A DNA stretch of 64,000 nucleotides, from assembly GCF_019669985.1 (NCBI RefSeq), contig NZ_AP019782.1, forward strand, positions 3,032,001-3,096,000, in the 5' to 3' direction. The notes beneath the pieces are model-generated. The model was not told the origin of the DNA and searched no databases. It was given only the letters and a program-made list of their open reading frames with translations. The stretch is from Methylogaea oryzae. Its GTDB lineage: Bacteria; Pseudomonadota; Gammaproteobacteria; Methylococcales; Methylococcaceae. Positions 25,793-34,863 of this stretch are shown in pieces; within the stretch, counting starts at the first letter, position 1; every line of letters begins with the position of its first letter. Made by a program: the position numbers and the translations under genes.

Positions 25793-27778
25793 ATGGACCT
25801 ACCCCGCTCAAGAACCGCCCCCGCCAATACGCCGGATTTTTCCAGCCGGGGAAAAGTCATCTTCATCGTTTCGCTGTTCGTGGTGATTTCCATACTCATG
25901 GAAAGCGCGATTTACTTGCAGGCGAACATTTTCGACGGCGTGCGCGCCTACGTTCGCGGCGAAGGTTTGTGGGCCAAGGCGCAAAAGGACGCGGTGCTCT
26001 ATCTGGAGCGCTATTCCTACAGCCACTTGGAATCCGACTTCCTCGCCCACCAAAACTCGGTGCAAGTCACCCTGGGCGACAGGCAAGCCAGGCTGGCGCT
26101 GGACGAAAACCCGCCCGACGAAGCCGCCGCCTATCAAGGCTTCCTGCAAGGCAACAACGACCCCAACGACGTGGGATCGATGATCTGGTTTTTCCTCAAC
26201 TTCCAGAACGTTTCCTACATGCGCGACGCCATCGCCATTTGGCGCAGCGCCGACCACGCCATCGAAAGCCTGGTTGCGACGGGACGGGAACTCAGACAGG
26301 AAATCGTCGCGACGGGAGGCCGGCCGGAACGCGTCGCCGCCTTGCGGGCCCGGCTGCAAGTCCTCAACGACGAACTGCTCCAATTGGAAAACGGCTTTTC
26401 CACCACCCTGGGCGAAGGCGCGCGCTGGGTCAGGGCCGCCGTATGGACGGTGAGCGTGGCGATGCTGGGGGTTTTCGTCGGCATCGCCATTTACGTCAGC
26501 CACCAGATCATCCGCAGGATCGCCAAATCGGAGCGCGAGCTCATCGCCAGCGAGTCGCGCTTCCGCAGCCTCAAAGACTCCAACACCATCGGCATCGTCT
26601 CCTGGCGGATGAACGGCCTGATCGACGAAGCCAACGACATCTTCCTGGACATGATCGGCTACAGCCGCTCGGACCTGACGGAAAAGAAAATCGACTGGCG
26701 CAAGATAACCCCGGACGAATTCCGCCCCAGGGATGCGCAAGCCGTCGAGGAACTGGCGCTCCACGGCCGCTGCGAACCCTACGAAAAAGCCGTAACCCAC
26801 AAGGACGGCCACCTCGTTCCGATCTATGTCGGCGCATCCTTGCTCGACAACGACCAAGAGCAAGGCGTCGCCTTCATCATGGATTTGAGCGAGCGCAAAA
26901 AATCCAAGGAACAATTGAAACTGGCCGCGACGGTTTTCGCCGCCAGCAACGACGGCATCCTCATCACCGACCCGGCCATGCGCATCGTGTCCGCCAATCG
27001 CGCCCTATGCGGCATGACCGGCTACGACGAGGAGGAGCTGAAAGGAAAAACGCCGAAAATCCTGCAATCCGGCTATACCACGGCCAAGCAATACCAGGAC
27101 ATGCGGCATTCCCTCCAGGAAAACGGCCATTGGCAGGGGGATATCGTCGACCGCATGAAAAACGGCACATTGCTGCCGGTGAGGGCCAGCATCAGCGCGG
27201 TGAAAGACGCCGCCGGCCAAATAAGCCATTACGTGGCCATACTCTCGGACATTTCCGAACGCAAGGCGGAAGAAGAACAGCTCCGCCATCTGGCCCATCA
27301 CGACACGCTGACCGGCCTGCCCAACCGCGTGTTGTTCAACGATCGCATCACGCAAGCCATCAAACACGCCGCGCGCCATCGGCGCCGGTTCGCCGTGCTG
27401 TTTTTCGACCTCAACGACTTCAAGCCGGTCAACGATCGCTACGGCCACGAGGTGGGCGACAAGCTCCTGCAGGAAGTGGCCGCCCGGCTGAGCATGAACG
27501 TCCGCGGCGCGGACACCGTCACGCGCCTGGGCGGCGACGAATTCGTCATCCTGCTGGACGAAATCAGCGACCGGCAATCCGTCGACAACGTACTGAAAAA
27601 AACCGTCGACTCGATCTGCGCTCCCTGCCGCATCGACGGCCACGACATCACCATCGGCGTCAGCGCCGGCGTAAGCATCTATCCGGACGACGGTATCGAC
27701 GCCCCGTCCCTCGTACACCACGCCGACACCGCCATGTACCGCAGCAAGAAAAACAAAGGCCGCAGCCGGGAGGGATAA
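25793..27778 (+). CDS. Membrane diguanylate cyclase with two PAS domains
   Basis: 661 residues from the ATG at 25793 (a start at 25700 is possible; neither has a clear ribosome site). Order: membrane helix (about residues 18-38), periplasmic sensor region, second helix (about 225-250), two PAS domains each ending in a SERK-type linker, and a GGDEF domain with intact LGGDEFVIL. It would make cyclic di-GMP. The sensor region has no family I recognise. It diverges from nifH, leaving about 330 bases that hold the nifH control sites. Confidence 0.88.
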   Translation: MDLPRSRTAPANTPDFSSRGKVIFIVSLFVVISILMESAIYLQANIFDGVRAYVRGEGLWAKAQKDAVLYLERYSYSHLESDFLAHQNSVQVTLGDRQARLALDENPPDEAAAYQGFLQGNNDPNDVGSMIWFFLNFQNVSYMRDAIAIWRSADHAIESLVATGRELRQEIVATGGRPERVAALRARLQVLNDELLQLENGFSTTLGEGARWVRAAVWTVSVAMLGVFVGIAIYVSHQIIRRIAKSERELIASESRFRSLKDSNTIGIVSWRMNGLIDEANDIFLDMIGYSRSDLTEKKIDWRKITPDEFRPRDAQAVEELALHGRCEPYEKAVTHKDGHLVPIYVGASLLDNDQEQGVAFIMDLSERKKSKEQLKLAATVFAASNDGILITDPAMRIVSANRALCGMTGYDEEELKGKTPKILQSGYTTAKQYQDMRHSLQENGHWQGDIVDRMKNGTLLPVRASISAVKDAAGQISHYVAILSDISERKAEEEQLRHLAHHDTLTGLPNRVLFNDRITQAIKHAARHRRRFAVLFFDLNDFKPVNDRYGHEVGDKLLQEVAARLSMNVRGADTVTRLGGDEFVILLDEISDRQSVDNVLKKTVDSICAPCRIDGHDITIGVSAGVSIYPDDGIDAPSLVHHADTAMYRSKKNKGRSREG

Positions 27779-27863
27779 AGCGGTGCGCACCCCGCATGGC
27801 TACGAATTGGAAGCGCCAATGCCTCTTTACGTCCGTGGTAGACTGAAAGCAGGAGGAACACCC

Positions 27864-28133
27864 ATGGCAACCATCGCATTCGATACATTGAAGTTCGCCA
27901 AGCGGCTGAAGGACGCCGGTATCCTGCCCGCCCAGGCCGAAGCGGAAGCCGAGGCCCTGGCCGAGGTGCTGGAAGTGAACTTGAAGGACTTGGTCACAAA
28001 AGAAGACCTGGGGCGGGAAGTCGAGTTGCTGCGCCGCGACATGCGCGAAATGGAGCAACGCATGGTCATCAAACTGGGCGGCTTGATGGTGGTGGCCGTG
28101 GGCGCCGTGGCCACGCTGGTGAAGTTGCTGTAA
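27864..28133 (+). CDS. DUF1640-like coiled-coil membrane protein
   Basis: 89 residues: MATIAFDTLKFAKRLKDAG, a charged helical middle (VTKEDLGREVELLRRDMREME) likely to be a coiled coil, and a C-terminal membrane helix. This arrangement fits the DUF1640/CCDC90 family of small membrane-anchored coiled coils; the role is unknown. AGGAGGA lies eight bases before the ATG. It lies after the cyclase gene and before a bidirectional terminator. Confidence 0.8.
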   Translation: MATIAFDTLKFAKRLKDAGILPAQAEAEAEALAEVLEVNLKDLVTKEDLGREVELLRRDMREMEQRMVIKLGGLMVVAVGAVATLVKLL

Positions 28134-28199
28134 GGCCTCACCCTTTGTTGAGGCGAACACACACCGCCCCCGCCGATTCAGCGCATAATCCGTGAACCT

Positions 28200-28236
28200 C
28201 AAAAGCCCCGGCGGGATTGTCCCGCCGGGGCTTTTA
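28200..28236. terminator. Bidirectional terminator between DUF1640 gene and nifA
   Basis: AAAAGCCCCGGCGGGA TTG TCCCGCCGGGGCTTTT is a perfect 16-pair stem with A- and T-tracts at the two ends, between convergent genes. Confidence 0.9.
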
Positions 28237-28264
28237 CATTGCAACTCGTAACCCGCATTTGACA

Positions 28265-28330
28265 TAGGGCGCAATAGCGGTCCTCCGCGTATTGCGCCGC
28301 ATGAACACTCTACATTCGGCGCAATACGGC
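28265..28330. repeat. Short GGCGCAATA-type inverted repeats
   Basis: AGGGCGCAATAGCGG and CCGCGTATTGCGCC pair, and GGCGCAATACGGC follows at about 28318. A related motif (GGGCGCATAGCGTAGCG) is found after the ATPase gene near 51453. Possibly remnants of the repeat family with GTAGGG ends. Confidence 0.45.
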
Positions 28331-28348
28331 TATCGCCTCGCACCTTCC

Positions 28349-29884
28349 TCAAATCTGCTTGATCGGAATATTCAAAATCCTCACCCGATAGGCGATCTGC
28401 CTTGGCGTCATGTTGAGCAATCTCGCGGCCTTGGCCTGCACCCAGCCGCAACGTTCCAGGGCGGCGATGACCCTTTCCCGTTCGTCGATGGATTCGTCGG
28501 TGTAATCGATGTCGGCCACCGCCGAGACGGGGCGTAGCGGCATGGCTTCCTCCAGACCGGTTTGCGCCATCACCAGTTGGTCGATGACGCCGTCGGGGCT
28601 GAGGATGGCGGCGCGTTCCAGGGTGTTTTCCAGTTCGCGCACGTTGCCCGGCCAGTCGTGGCGCAGCAGCATGCGGGCGGCGCTTTCCTTCAGTTCCAGT
28701 TTGCGTCCGCCCTGTTGCTTGGAAATGCGCTCCAGCAGAAATTTCGCCAGGGCCGGTATGTCTTCCAGGCGTTCGCGCAGGGCCGGGGTGTAGATAGGCA
28801 TCACGTTGAGGCGATAGAACAAGTCCTCGCGGAAATTGCCCTCGGCCACTTCGTCTTCCAGGTTGCGGTTGGTGGCGGCGATGACGCGCACGTTCACCTT
28901 CAGCGTGTGGCTGCTGCCCACCCGCTCGAATTCGCCTTCCTGCAGCACGCGCAGCAGCTTGGCCTGGAAGGCGGGCGACACTTCGCCGATTTCGTCCAGA
29001 AACAGCGTGCCGTTGTTGGCCGCTTCGAAGCGGCCCTTGCGCTGGCTGAGCGCACCGCTGAAGGCGCCTTTTTCGTGGCCGAACAGTTCCGACTCCAGCA
29101 GGTTGTCCGGCAAGGCGGCGCAGTTGAGCTTGACGAAGGGGCCGGAGGCGCGGGCCGAGTTGTAGTGGATGGCGTTGGCGATCAGCTCCTTGCCGGTGCC
29201 GGACTCGCCGCGGATCAGCACGGTGGTGTTCCATTTCGCCACCTGCCGCACCAGCTCGAACACTTTATGCATGGCCGGGGTGTGGCCGACGATGTTGTCC
29301 AGGCCGTAGTTCTTGCGCAGGCTTTGGCGCAGATGGTCGTTTTCGCTCACCAGGGCCTGCTGGCGCTGCTCCAGGCCGCGCAGGGCGCCGACGCTCTGGG
29401 CGATGAGGTTGGCGACCATTTCCAGGAAGCGCGCTCGCTCGCCCAGCAGCTGGGCGTCCAAAGGCTGGGCCGCCAGCACGCCCACCAGTTCGTCGTTGCC
29501 GTAGCGGATCGGCGCGCCGATGAAAGGCAGCTCCGGTTCGTACAGGCCCATGCGGCCGAGGAAACGCGGCTCGTCGGCGATGCGCTCCACCACCACGGTG
29601 TGGCCGGCGTCCAGCACCGTGCCCATGACGCCTTCGCCCGCTTCGTAGCGAATCGCTTCGCGGGGATTGTCGGCGCCGTCGTCGCGCCGTACCGTGCATA
29701 CCGACAGGGCGTCGCTGTCCGGATCGCGCAGCGCGATCATGCCGCAGCGCATGTCGGCGTGGTCGTGCAGCTCGTCCAATACGCCGTGCAGCTTGCGCTT
29801 CAATTCCTGGGCGCTGCTCAACACTTGGCTGACCCGATAGAGGGCGTCCAGTTCTTTTTCCACTAAAGCGTTGCGCTCAGCCAT
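28349..29884 (-). CDS. nifA: NifA, sigma-54-dependent activator of nif genes
   Basis: 511 residues: N-terminal GAF domain (about 15-165), AAA+ domain with Walker A GESGTGKE (226-233) and FLDEIG (295-300), and a C-terminal Fis-type helix-turn-helix (NMTPRQIAYRVRILNI). The sigma-54 contact loop reads GAFSGA (273-278) rather than the usual GAFTGA. The linker lacks the paired cysteines of oxygen-sensing NifA, which fits control by NifL. Its start overlaps the nifL end by eight bases. It should bind the TGT-N10-ACA sites mapped here. Confidence 0.96.
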   Translation of the reverse strand: MAERNALVEKELDALYRVSQVLSSAQELKRKLHGVLDELHDHADMRCGMIALRDPDSDALSVCTVRRDDGADNPREAIRYEAGEGVMGTVLDAGHTVVVERIADEPRFLGRMGLYEPELPFIGAPIRYGNDELVGVLAAQPLDAQLLGERARFLEMVANLIAQSVGALRGLEQRQQALVSENDHLRQSLRKNYGLDNIVGHTPAMHKVFELVRQVAKWNTTVLIRGESGTGKELIANAIHYNSARASGPFVKLNCAALPDNLLESELFGHEKGAFSGALSQRKGRFEAANNGTLFLDEIGEVSPAFQAKLLRVLQEGEFERVGSSHTLKVNVRVIAATNRNLEDEVAEGNFREDLFYRLNVMPIYTPALRERLEDIPALAKFLLERISKQQGGRKLELKESAARMLLRHDWPGNVRELENTLERAAILSPDGVIDQLVMAQTGLEEAMPLRPVSAVADIDYTDESIDERERVIAALERCGWVQAKAARLLNMTPRQIAYRVRILNIPIKQI

Positions 29885-31490
29885 GGGAAATCGCCGTCTC
29901 GGTTAATGTTTGAGCCCCCGCCAGGGAAAAGCGCAACTCCATGCGGCAACCCCGGTCGTAATCCGGATCGACGCGGATCATGCCGCCGTGCTGGTTCACC
30001 ACGTCCTGGGCCAAAGCCAGCCCCATGCCGGCCCGCCGGCCGCCCTGCTTGGTGGTGAAAAACGGCTCGAACACTTTGACGGCCAGCTCCGGCGCGATGC
30101 CGGAACCGCTGTCCTCCACCCAGGCGCGCACCACGTCGCCGTCCACCGCGGTTCCCAGACGCAGCTCCCGCGGTTTCCCGCCGGCGCGGTTCATGGCTTC
30201 GATGGCGTTGTCCAGCAATTGCTTGAACAGGGAGCGCAGGCGGTTTTCCGCGCCCAGCACCCGCGGCGTTTGCGCCGCGGGATTCCAGTCCACCACGATG
30301 CCGCCAGCCAGCAGCCGCTGCGTCTCCAACTGGATCACGTCTACCAGCACTTGGTTCAGGTCCACCACGGCGAAAGCGCCGCCGTCGCTTTCCGGCAGGC
30401 AAGCGGACAAGGTGGCGACGGAACGCTCGCCCTGCTCCAGCACCTGCCGCAGCACGTCGATGACGCCGCCTAATCCGTTGAACTGGTTCGCGGGATCGCC
30501 GCGCCGTTCCAGCATGCCCTTCACCGCCGCCAGCATGTTCATCGGCCCCTGCATCTGGTGAATGGCGGCGGACAGGGTTTCCCGCAGGCTGCCGAGCTTT
30601 TCCTCCTCGGCGGTGATGGCCTTGATGGCGCTGAGGCGCAGGGATTCCTGCTGGCGCTTGATCCGGCTGATGTCGCTCAGCACCAGCAACAAATAGGTTT
30701 GCTTCTGGCGGCGGAAAAAGGCGCCGACGCTGTCGTCGCCGTTGACGAACCAGGTGCCGGCGCAGGCATACCAGCGGCTCGGCCGGCCGCCGCTGGGTTC
30801 GACGCGCACCTCCCGGTCGCGGAAAGCCTGGCCGGCATGGCGCAGCTTGTCCCAGTCGTCGCCGCGCAAGCGCTCCAGGAACAGCCGCACCGGCTCGCGA
30901 GCCCCCAGATCGCTGACTAGGGCCTTATAGGCGTTGTTGTCCAGCACCACCTTATCCTCCTCGTCCAGCAGCACCGCCGCCATGGGCAAGGAATCGATGA
31001 CCGCTTCGATCAGCACCTTCTGGTTGCGCACGGTCTGCTCCAGGCCGTGCAGTTCGGTCACGTCCCGGTGGATGCCCAGGTAATGGAGGCCCTTGCCGGC
31101 CTCGTCGCGCACCGGCGCGATGGTGAGGTCGGCCAAATAAGGCTTGCCGTCCCGGTGGCGGTTGATCAGCCGGCCGCGCCACACCTGGCGGCTCATCAAG
31201 GTTTCCCATAGGTCCTCGTAAACGTGCTGCGGCGTGCGCCGGTCGGACAACATGGATTCGTTGCGTCCCACCGCTTCTTCGGCGCCGTAGCCGGTCACTT
31301 GGCAAAAGGCCGGATTGACGTAAAGGATGTTGGCCTTGGCGTCGGTAATGGAAATGGCCAGCGGCGATTGCTCCACCGCCTGCACGAATAAGCAGGGGGG
31401 CAAACCGAAGGACTCGGCGATGCCGGCGCAATCGGCCGTATCGGCCTGCCGCTCCCCTTTGGTGCGTTCGCCCTGCGTTGGTTCTTTCAT
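29877..31490 (-). CDS. nifL: NifL, redox- and nitrogen-sensing anti-activator
   Basis: 537 residues from the ATG at 31490 (AGGGGAT upstream). PAS1 (about 34-150, with TDAKANILYVNPAFCQVTGY) should bind FAD and sense oxygen. PAS2 spans about 155-280. The H-region has SAAIHQMQGPMN (His311), and a GHKL ATPase-like domain ends the protein (LLDNAIEAMN, DSGSGI). In Azotobacter NifL blocks NifA under oxygen or fixed nitrogen without acting as a kinase. The nifL-nifA overlap indicates coupled translation. Confidence 0.95.
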   Translation of the reverse strand: MKEPTQGERTKGERQADTADCAGIAESFGLPPCLFVQAVEQSPLAISITDAKANILYVNPAFCQVTGYGAEEAVGRNESMLSDRRTPQHVYEDLWETLMSRQVWRGRLINRHRDGKPYLADLTIAPVRDEAGKGLHYLGIHRDVTELHGLEQTVRNQKVLIEAVIDSLPMAAVLLDEEDKVVLDNNAYKALVSDLGAREPVRLFLERLRGDDWDKLRHAGQAFRDREVRVEPSGGRPSRWYACAGTWFVNGDDSVGAFFRRQKQTYLLLVLSDISRIKRQQESLRLSAIKAITAEEEKLGSLRETLSAAIHQMQGPMNMLAAVKGMLERRGDPANQFNGLGGVIDVLRQVLEQGERSVATLSACLPESDGGAFAVVDLNQVLVDVIQLETQRLLAGGIVVDWNPAAQTPRVLGAENRLRSLFKQLLDNAIEAMNRAGGKPRELRLGTAVDGDVVRAWVEDSGSGIAPELAVKVFEPFFTTKQGGRRAGMGLALAQDVVNQHGGMIRVDPDYDRGCRMELRFSLAGAQTLTETAISHG

Positions 31491-31636
31491 GCGATCCCCT
31501 GAATTAACGCCCGATGCAACAAACCCGACAGAGCCGGGCTTCCAGCGCCGTAACGGCGATCTGTCCCGCCTCATTGCCTAGCGCCGATGCAAGGGGCGGG
31601 CCATCGGCCCAAAGCCGTCGCCATCGCCGAATCGCT

Positions 31637-31652
31637 TGTCGCCTTTCCGACA
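31637..31652 (+). promoter_or_regulatory. NifA upstream activator site of rnfA
   Basis: TGTCGCCTTTCCGACA is a full TGT-N10-ACA site, 96 bases upstream of the rnf sigma-54 promoter, in the divergent nifL-rnfA region. Confidence 0.8.
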
Positions 31653-31747
31653 ACGGCGCGCATGGGCAAGCCTTTTGCCTCAAGTGCGACACGGCGAACG
31701 TAGCGCGTTGAGCGACGCGCGCCGCGCGCCGCGAGGAATAGGGCTCA

Positions 31748-31763
31748 TGGCATGGGTCCTGCT
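31748..31763 (+). promoter_or_regulatory. Sigma-54 promoter of the rnf operon
   Basis: TGGCATGGGTCCTGCT has the -24 GG and -12 GC at correct spacing. The start would be near 31775, about 95 bases before the rnfA ATG. Confidence 0.75.
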
Positions 31764-31868
31764 TTCACCTGGTCGAATCGATGCGGAATGCTCCCCGAGG
31801 GAGCAAGGACGCTCCGGGGCACGGAGGCCCCAACCCAACGAATTCAGTCACGAACAGGAATCTCGACC

Positions 31869-32450
31869 ATGCAGGAATACCTCATGCTGCTGCTGGGCGC
31901 CGTACTGGTGAACAACGTGGTGCTGGTGAAATTCCTCGGCCTTTGCCCGTTCATGGGCGTGTCCAAGAAAATCGACTCGGCCTTGGGCATGGGCTTCGCC
32001 ACCACCTTCGTGCTCACCCTGACGGCGGTCGCCAGCTGGGCGCTGGAACGCTACCTGCTGCAACCCCTGGGCCTGGGCTTTTTGCGCATCCTCACTTTCA
32101 TCCTGGTGATCGCCGCCGTAGTGCAGTTCACCGAAATGGTGGTGCGCAAGACCAGCCCCCTGCTGTACCAGGCGCTGGGCATTTTCCTGCCGCTCATCAC
32201 CACCAACTGCGCCGTGCTGGGCGTGGCCCTGCTCAACGTGCAGCAGCAATACGGCTTCATCCAGAGCCTACTGTTCGGCGCAGGCTCCGCCCTGGGCTTC
32301 ACCCTGGTCATGGTGCTGTTCGCCGGCATCCGCGAACGGCTCACCCTGATGGCGGTACCGGAGGCTTTCTCCGGCACCCCCATCGCTTTCATCACCGCCG
32401 GCATCCTGTCCCTGGCCTTCATGGGCTTTGCCGGGCTAAACGTGAAGTAA
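31869..32450 (+). CDS. rnfA: Rnf complex membrane subunit RnfA
   Basis: 193 residues with six membrane helices; starts [20 protein letters not shown] and has [13 protein letters not shown] and [12 protein letters not shown], whose cysteines bind a membrane [2Fe-2S] shared with RnfE. The Rnf complex uses the ion gradient to push electrons from NADH to ferredoxin. In diazotrophs this feeds nitrogenase. First gene of rnfABCDGEH, with NifA/sigma-54 control elements upstream. Confidence 0.96.
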   Translation: MQEYLMLLLGAVLVNNVVLVKFLGLCPFMGVSKKIDSALGMGFATTFVLTLTAVASWALERYLLQPLGLGFLRILTFILVIAAVVQFTEMVVRKTSPLLYQALGIFLPLITTNCAVLGVALLNVQQQYGFIQSLLFGAGSALGFTLVMVLFAGIRERLTLMAVPEAFSGTPIAFITAGILSLAFMGFAGLNVK

Positions 32451-32460
32451 GGAGGCGGCC

Positions 32461-33000
32461 ATGTACATCCTGTTCGCCATCGTCGCGCTGACCCTGCTGG
32501 GCCTGGGACTCGGTTATCTGCTGGGCGCCGCCTCGCGCTTCCTGAAAGTGGAAGGCGATCCCCTGGCGGACGAAATCGAAGCGCTGCTGCCCGGCTCCCA
32601 ATGCGGCCAGTGCGGCTATCCCGGCTGCCGGCCGGCGGCGGAAGCCCTGGCTGGCGGCGAAGCCGCCGTCACCCTGTGCCCGCCCGGCGGCAAGGCCCTG
32701 GCGGAACAGCTGGCCGCCAAGCTCAACGTGGATCTGGACATGGGCGGCATGGAAGAAGCCGCCCCGCTGCTGGCGCGAGTGGATGAAAGCAACTGCATCG
32801 GCTGCACCCGCTGCTTCAAGGCCTGTCCGACGGATGCGATAGTCGGCGCCCCCAAGCAAATCCACGCGGTGGTGGCGGATGCCTGCATCGGCTGCGGCAA
32901 GTGCGTGGACATCTGCCCCACGGAGTGCCTGCAACTGCATCCGGTGAAAGTCACCCTGCGCAACTGGCGCTGGCCCAAGCCGCGGTTGGCGGCGGCGTGA
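32461..33000 (+). CDS. rnfB: Rnf complex Fe-S subunit RnfB
   Basis: 179 residues: an N-terminal membrane helix (3-27), the Fe-S motif CGQCGYPGCRPAAEAL, and two [4Fe-4S] motifs (CIGCTRCFKACP, CIGCGKCVDICP). It receives or delivers the ferredoxin electrons. AAGGAGGC precedes the ATG. A repeat element separates it from rnfC. Confidence 0.95.
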   Translation: MYILFAIVALTLLGLGLGYLLGAASRFLKVEGDPLADEIEALLPGSQCGQCGYPGCRPAAEALAGGEAAVTLCPPGGKALAEQLAAKLNVDLDMGGMEEAAPLLARVDESNCIGCTRCFKACPTDAIVGAPKQIHAVVADACIGCGKCVDICPTECLQLHPVKVTLRNWRWPKPRLAAA

Positions 33001-33039
33001 GGCAATCGACCATGATTCGCTCAATCGTTGCTTCGAATC

Positions 33040-33144
33040 CGTCATTCCGGCAGGGAATGCCGGAATCCAGGAACAGGGATGTTACCGGCCACAGTTGTGC
33101 ACCATCCATGGCCGTGGACCCCGGCATTCCCTGCCGGGGTGACG
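33040..33144. repeat. MITE-like element between rnfB and rnfC
   Basis: 105 bases with 24-base terminal inverted repeats: the left end CGTCATTCCGGCAGGGAATG matches the right end CATTCCCTGCCGGGGTGACG with two mismatches over 24 bases. Such ends are common in mobile palindromic repeats of Proteobacteria. No coding content. It interrupts the rnf operon without breaking a gene. Confidence 0.8.
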
Positions 33145-33218
33145 CTGATCTGCAACTCAAACTAACGGGGTCGCAGCTAAGCCTTCCTCATGTGGATCGC
33201 ACTTAAGGGGAAACAGCC

Positions 33219-34673
33219 ATGCTCAACCTGATCTCCCTCACCAAACTCCTCGGCGGCGAAAAGCGCATCCGCGGCGGCGTGCATCCCGACGGCCACAAGT
33301 CGCTGACCGCCGGCAAGCCCATCGACGGCGGTTTCCCCCTACCGAAAAAGCTGTTCCTGCCTTTGCAGCAGCACGTCGGCCAGCCGGCGGAACCCTGCGT
33401 GAAAGTGGGCGACACGGTGCTCAAGGGACAACTGCTGGCCTACAGCCAGGGCAATATTTCCGCCCCCATCCACGCGCCCACTTCCGGCACGGTGGTGGAC
33501 ATCACCGAATGGCCGGCGCCCCATCCGTCCGCCCTGCCCACGCCGACCCTGGTTCTGGAGCCGGACGGCAAAGACCTGTGGGCGGAACTGAATGTCCCGG
33601 AAGATCCTTTCGCCCTGCCGCCCGAGGAAATCGCCCTGCGGGTGGGCGCCGCCGGCGTGGTGGGCATGGGCGGCGCGGCGTTCCCGTCGGCGGTCAAGCT
33701 CAACCTGGGACGGCGCAGCAAAATCCACACACTGCTCGTCAACGGCGGCGAGTGCGAGCCCTACCTCACCTGCGACGACCGCCTGATGCGGGAGCGGGCC
33801 GAGCAGGTGGTGGACGGCGTCCGCATCATGCTGCACGGCCTGCAATGCGGCAAAGCCAAGGTGGGCATTGAAGACAACAAGCCGAACGCCTACGCGGCCA
33901 TGGCGAAAGCGGCGCAAGCTTTCCCGGAAATCGAAGTGCACCAGGTGCCCACCCACTACCCCATGGGCTGGGACAAGCAACTGATCGGCTACCTCACCGG
34001 CCTGGAAGTGCCGGCCGACGGCCGCGCCACCGACGTGGGCGTACTCATGCACAACGTCGCCACCGCCTACGCCGTGCACCAGGCCGTGCGTCTGGGCCGG
34101 CCGCTGGTGAGCCGCATCGTCACCGTCAGCGGCCGGGCCGTAGACAACCCGGTCAATCTGGAAGTGCCCATCGGCACCCTCATGGGCGAGCTGTTACGTT
34201 ACTGCGGCTGGCGGCCCGACCAGACCCAGCGCCTGCTCATGGGCGGCCCCATGATGGGCGACGCCCTGCCCCACGCCGACGTGCCGGTGGTGAAAGGCAC
34301 TTGCGGCGTGTTGGCCCTGGCGGCGGAACCGGCCGCCGAGGCCCAGCCCTGCATCCGCTGCTCGCGCTGCGTGTCGGCCTGCCCGGTGGGCCTGCTGCCG
34401 CTGGAAATGGCGTCGCGCATCAAGGCCGGCCAGCTGGACGGTGCGGTGGGCTATGGATTGAAGGACTGCATCAACTGCGGCTCGTGCAGCTACGTCTGCC
34501 CGTCGAAGATTCCCCTGGTGCACTACTTCCGCTACGCCCAAAGCGAACTGGTGGCGCGCCAGCAAGCCCAGCACAAGTCGCAACAAATCAAGCGCCTGGT
34601 GGAAGACCGCCAGGCCCGGTTGGATCGCATCAAGGCGGCCCAGGCGGCGGCCATGGCGGAGGAGGAGGCGTGA
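33219..34673 (+). CDS. rnfC: Rnf complex NADH/FMN subunit RnfC
   Basis: 484 residues. Contains the Gly-rich nucleotide/FMN region (GVVGMGGAAFPSAVKL, VNGGECEPYLTCDDRLM) homologous to NuoF and two [4Fe-4S] motifs (CIRCSRCVSACP, CINCGSCSYVCP). It is the NADH-facing module on the cytosolic side. It ends without the long Ala-rich tail of E. coli RsxC. The rnfD gene follows only after a 190-base spacer holding a repeat. Confidence 0.96.
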   Translation: MLNLISLTKLLGGEKRIRGGVHPDGHKSLTAGKPIDGGFPLPKKLFLPLQQHVGQPAEPCVKVGDTVLKGQLLAYSQGNISAPIHAPTSGTVVDITEWPAPHPSALPTPTLVLEPDGKDLWAELNVPEDPFALPPEEIALRVGAAGVVGMGGAAFPSAVKLNLGRRSKIHTLLVNGGECEPYLTCDDRLMRERAEQVVDGVRIMLHGLQCGKAKVGIEDNKPNAYAAMAKAAQAFPEIEVHQVPTHYPMGWDKQLIGYLTGLEVPADGRATDVGVLMHNVATAYAVHQAVRLGRPLVSRIVTVSGRAVDNPVNLEVPIGTLMGELLRYCGWRPDQTQRLLMGGPMMGDALPHADVPVVKGTCGVLALAAEPAAEAQPCIRCSRCVSACPVGLLPLEMASRIKAGQLDGAVGYGLKDCINCGSCSYVCPSKIPLVHYFRYAQSELVARQQAQHKSQQIKRLVEDRQARLDRIKAAQAAAMAEEEA

Positions 34674-34744
34674 TAAGCACCCTTGGAATTTGGTTGAGAA
34701 TGCGTTCCCGCAACCGGCTTATCGCGTGCGTGAGCCGACTTGCC

Positions 34745-34846
34745 CCTGGGAGCGCGGGCATCCTGCCCGCCCTCGTCGGCGCGAGCCGGCGGCCGGAAAA
34801 CGCTTGCCTGCGGCAAGCGGGCGGGCAGGATGCCCGCGCTCCCAGG
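34745..34846. repeat. Inverted-repeat element, family B copy 2 (rnfC-rnfD spacer)
   Basis: The ends TGGGAGCGCGGGCATCCTGC and GCAGGATGCCCGCGCTCCCA are perfect inverted copies. The same ends occur at 2691..2783 after cysH. The predicted hairpin is very stable and would sit in the rnf transcript just before rnfD. Confidence 0.8.
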
Positions 34847-34863
34847 GCTCCCAGGGGGTTGCC

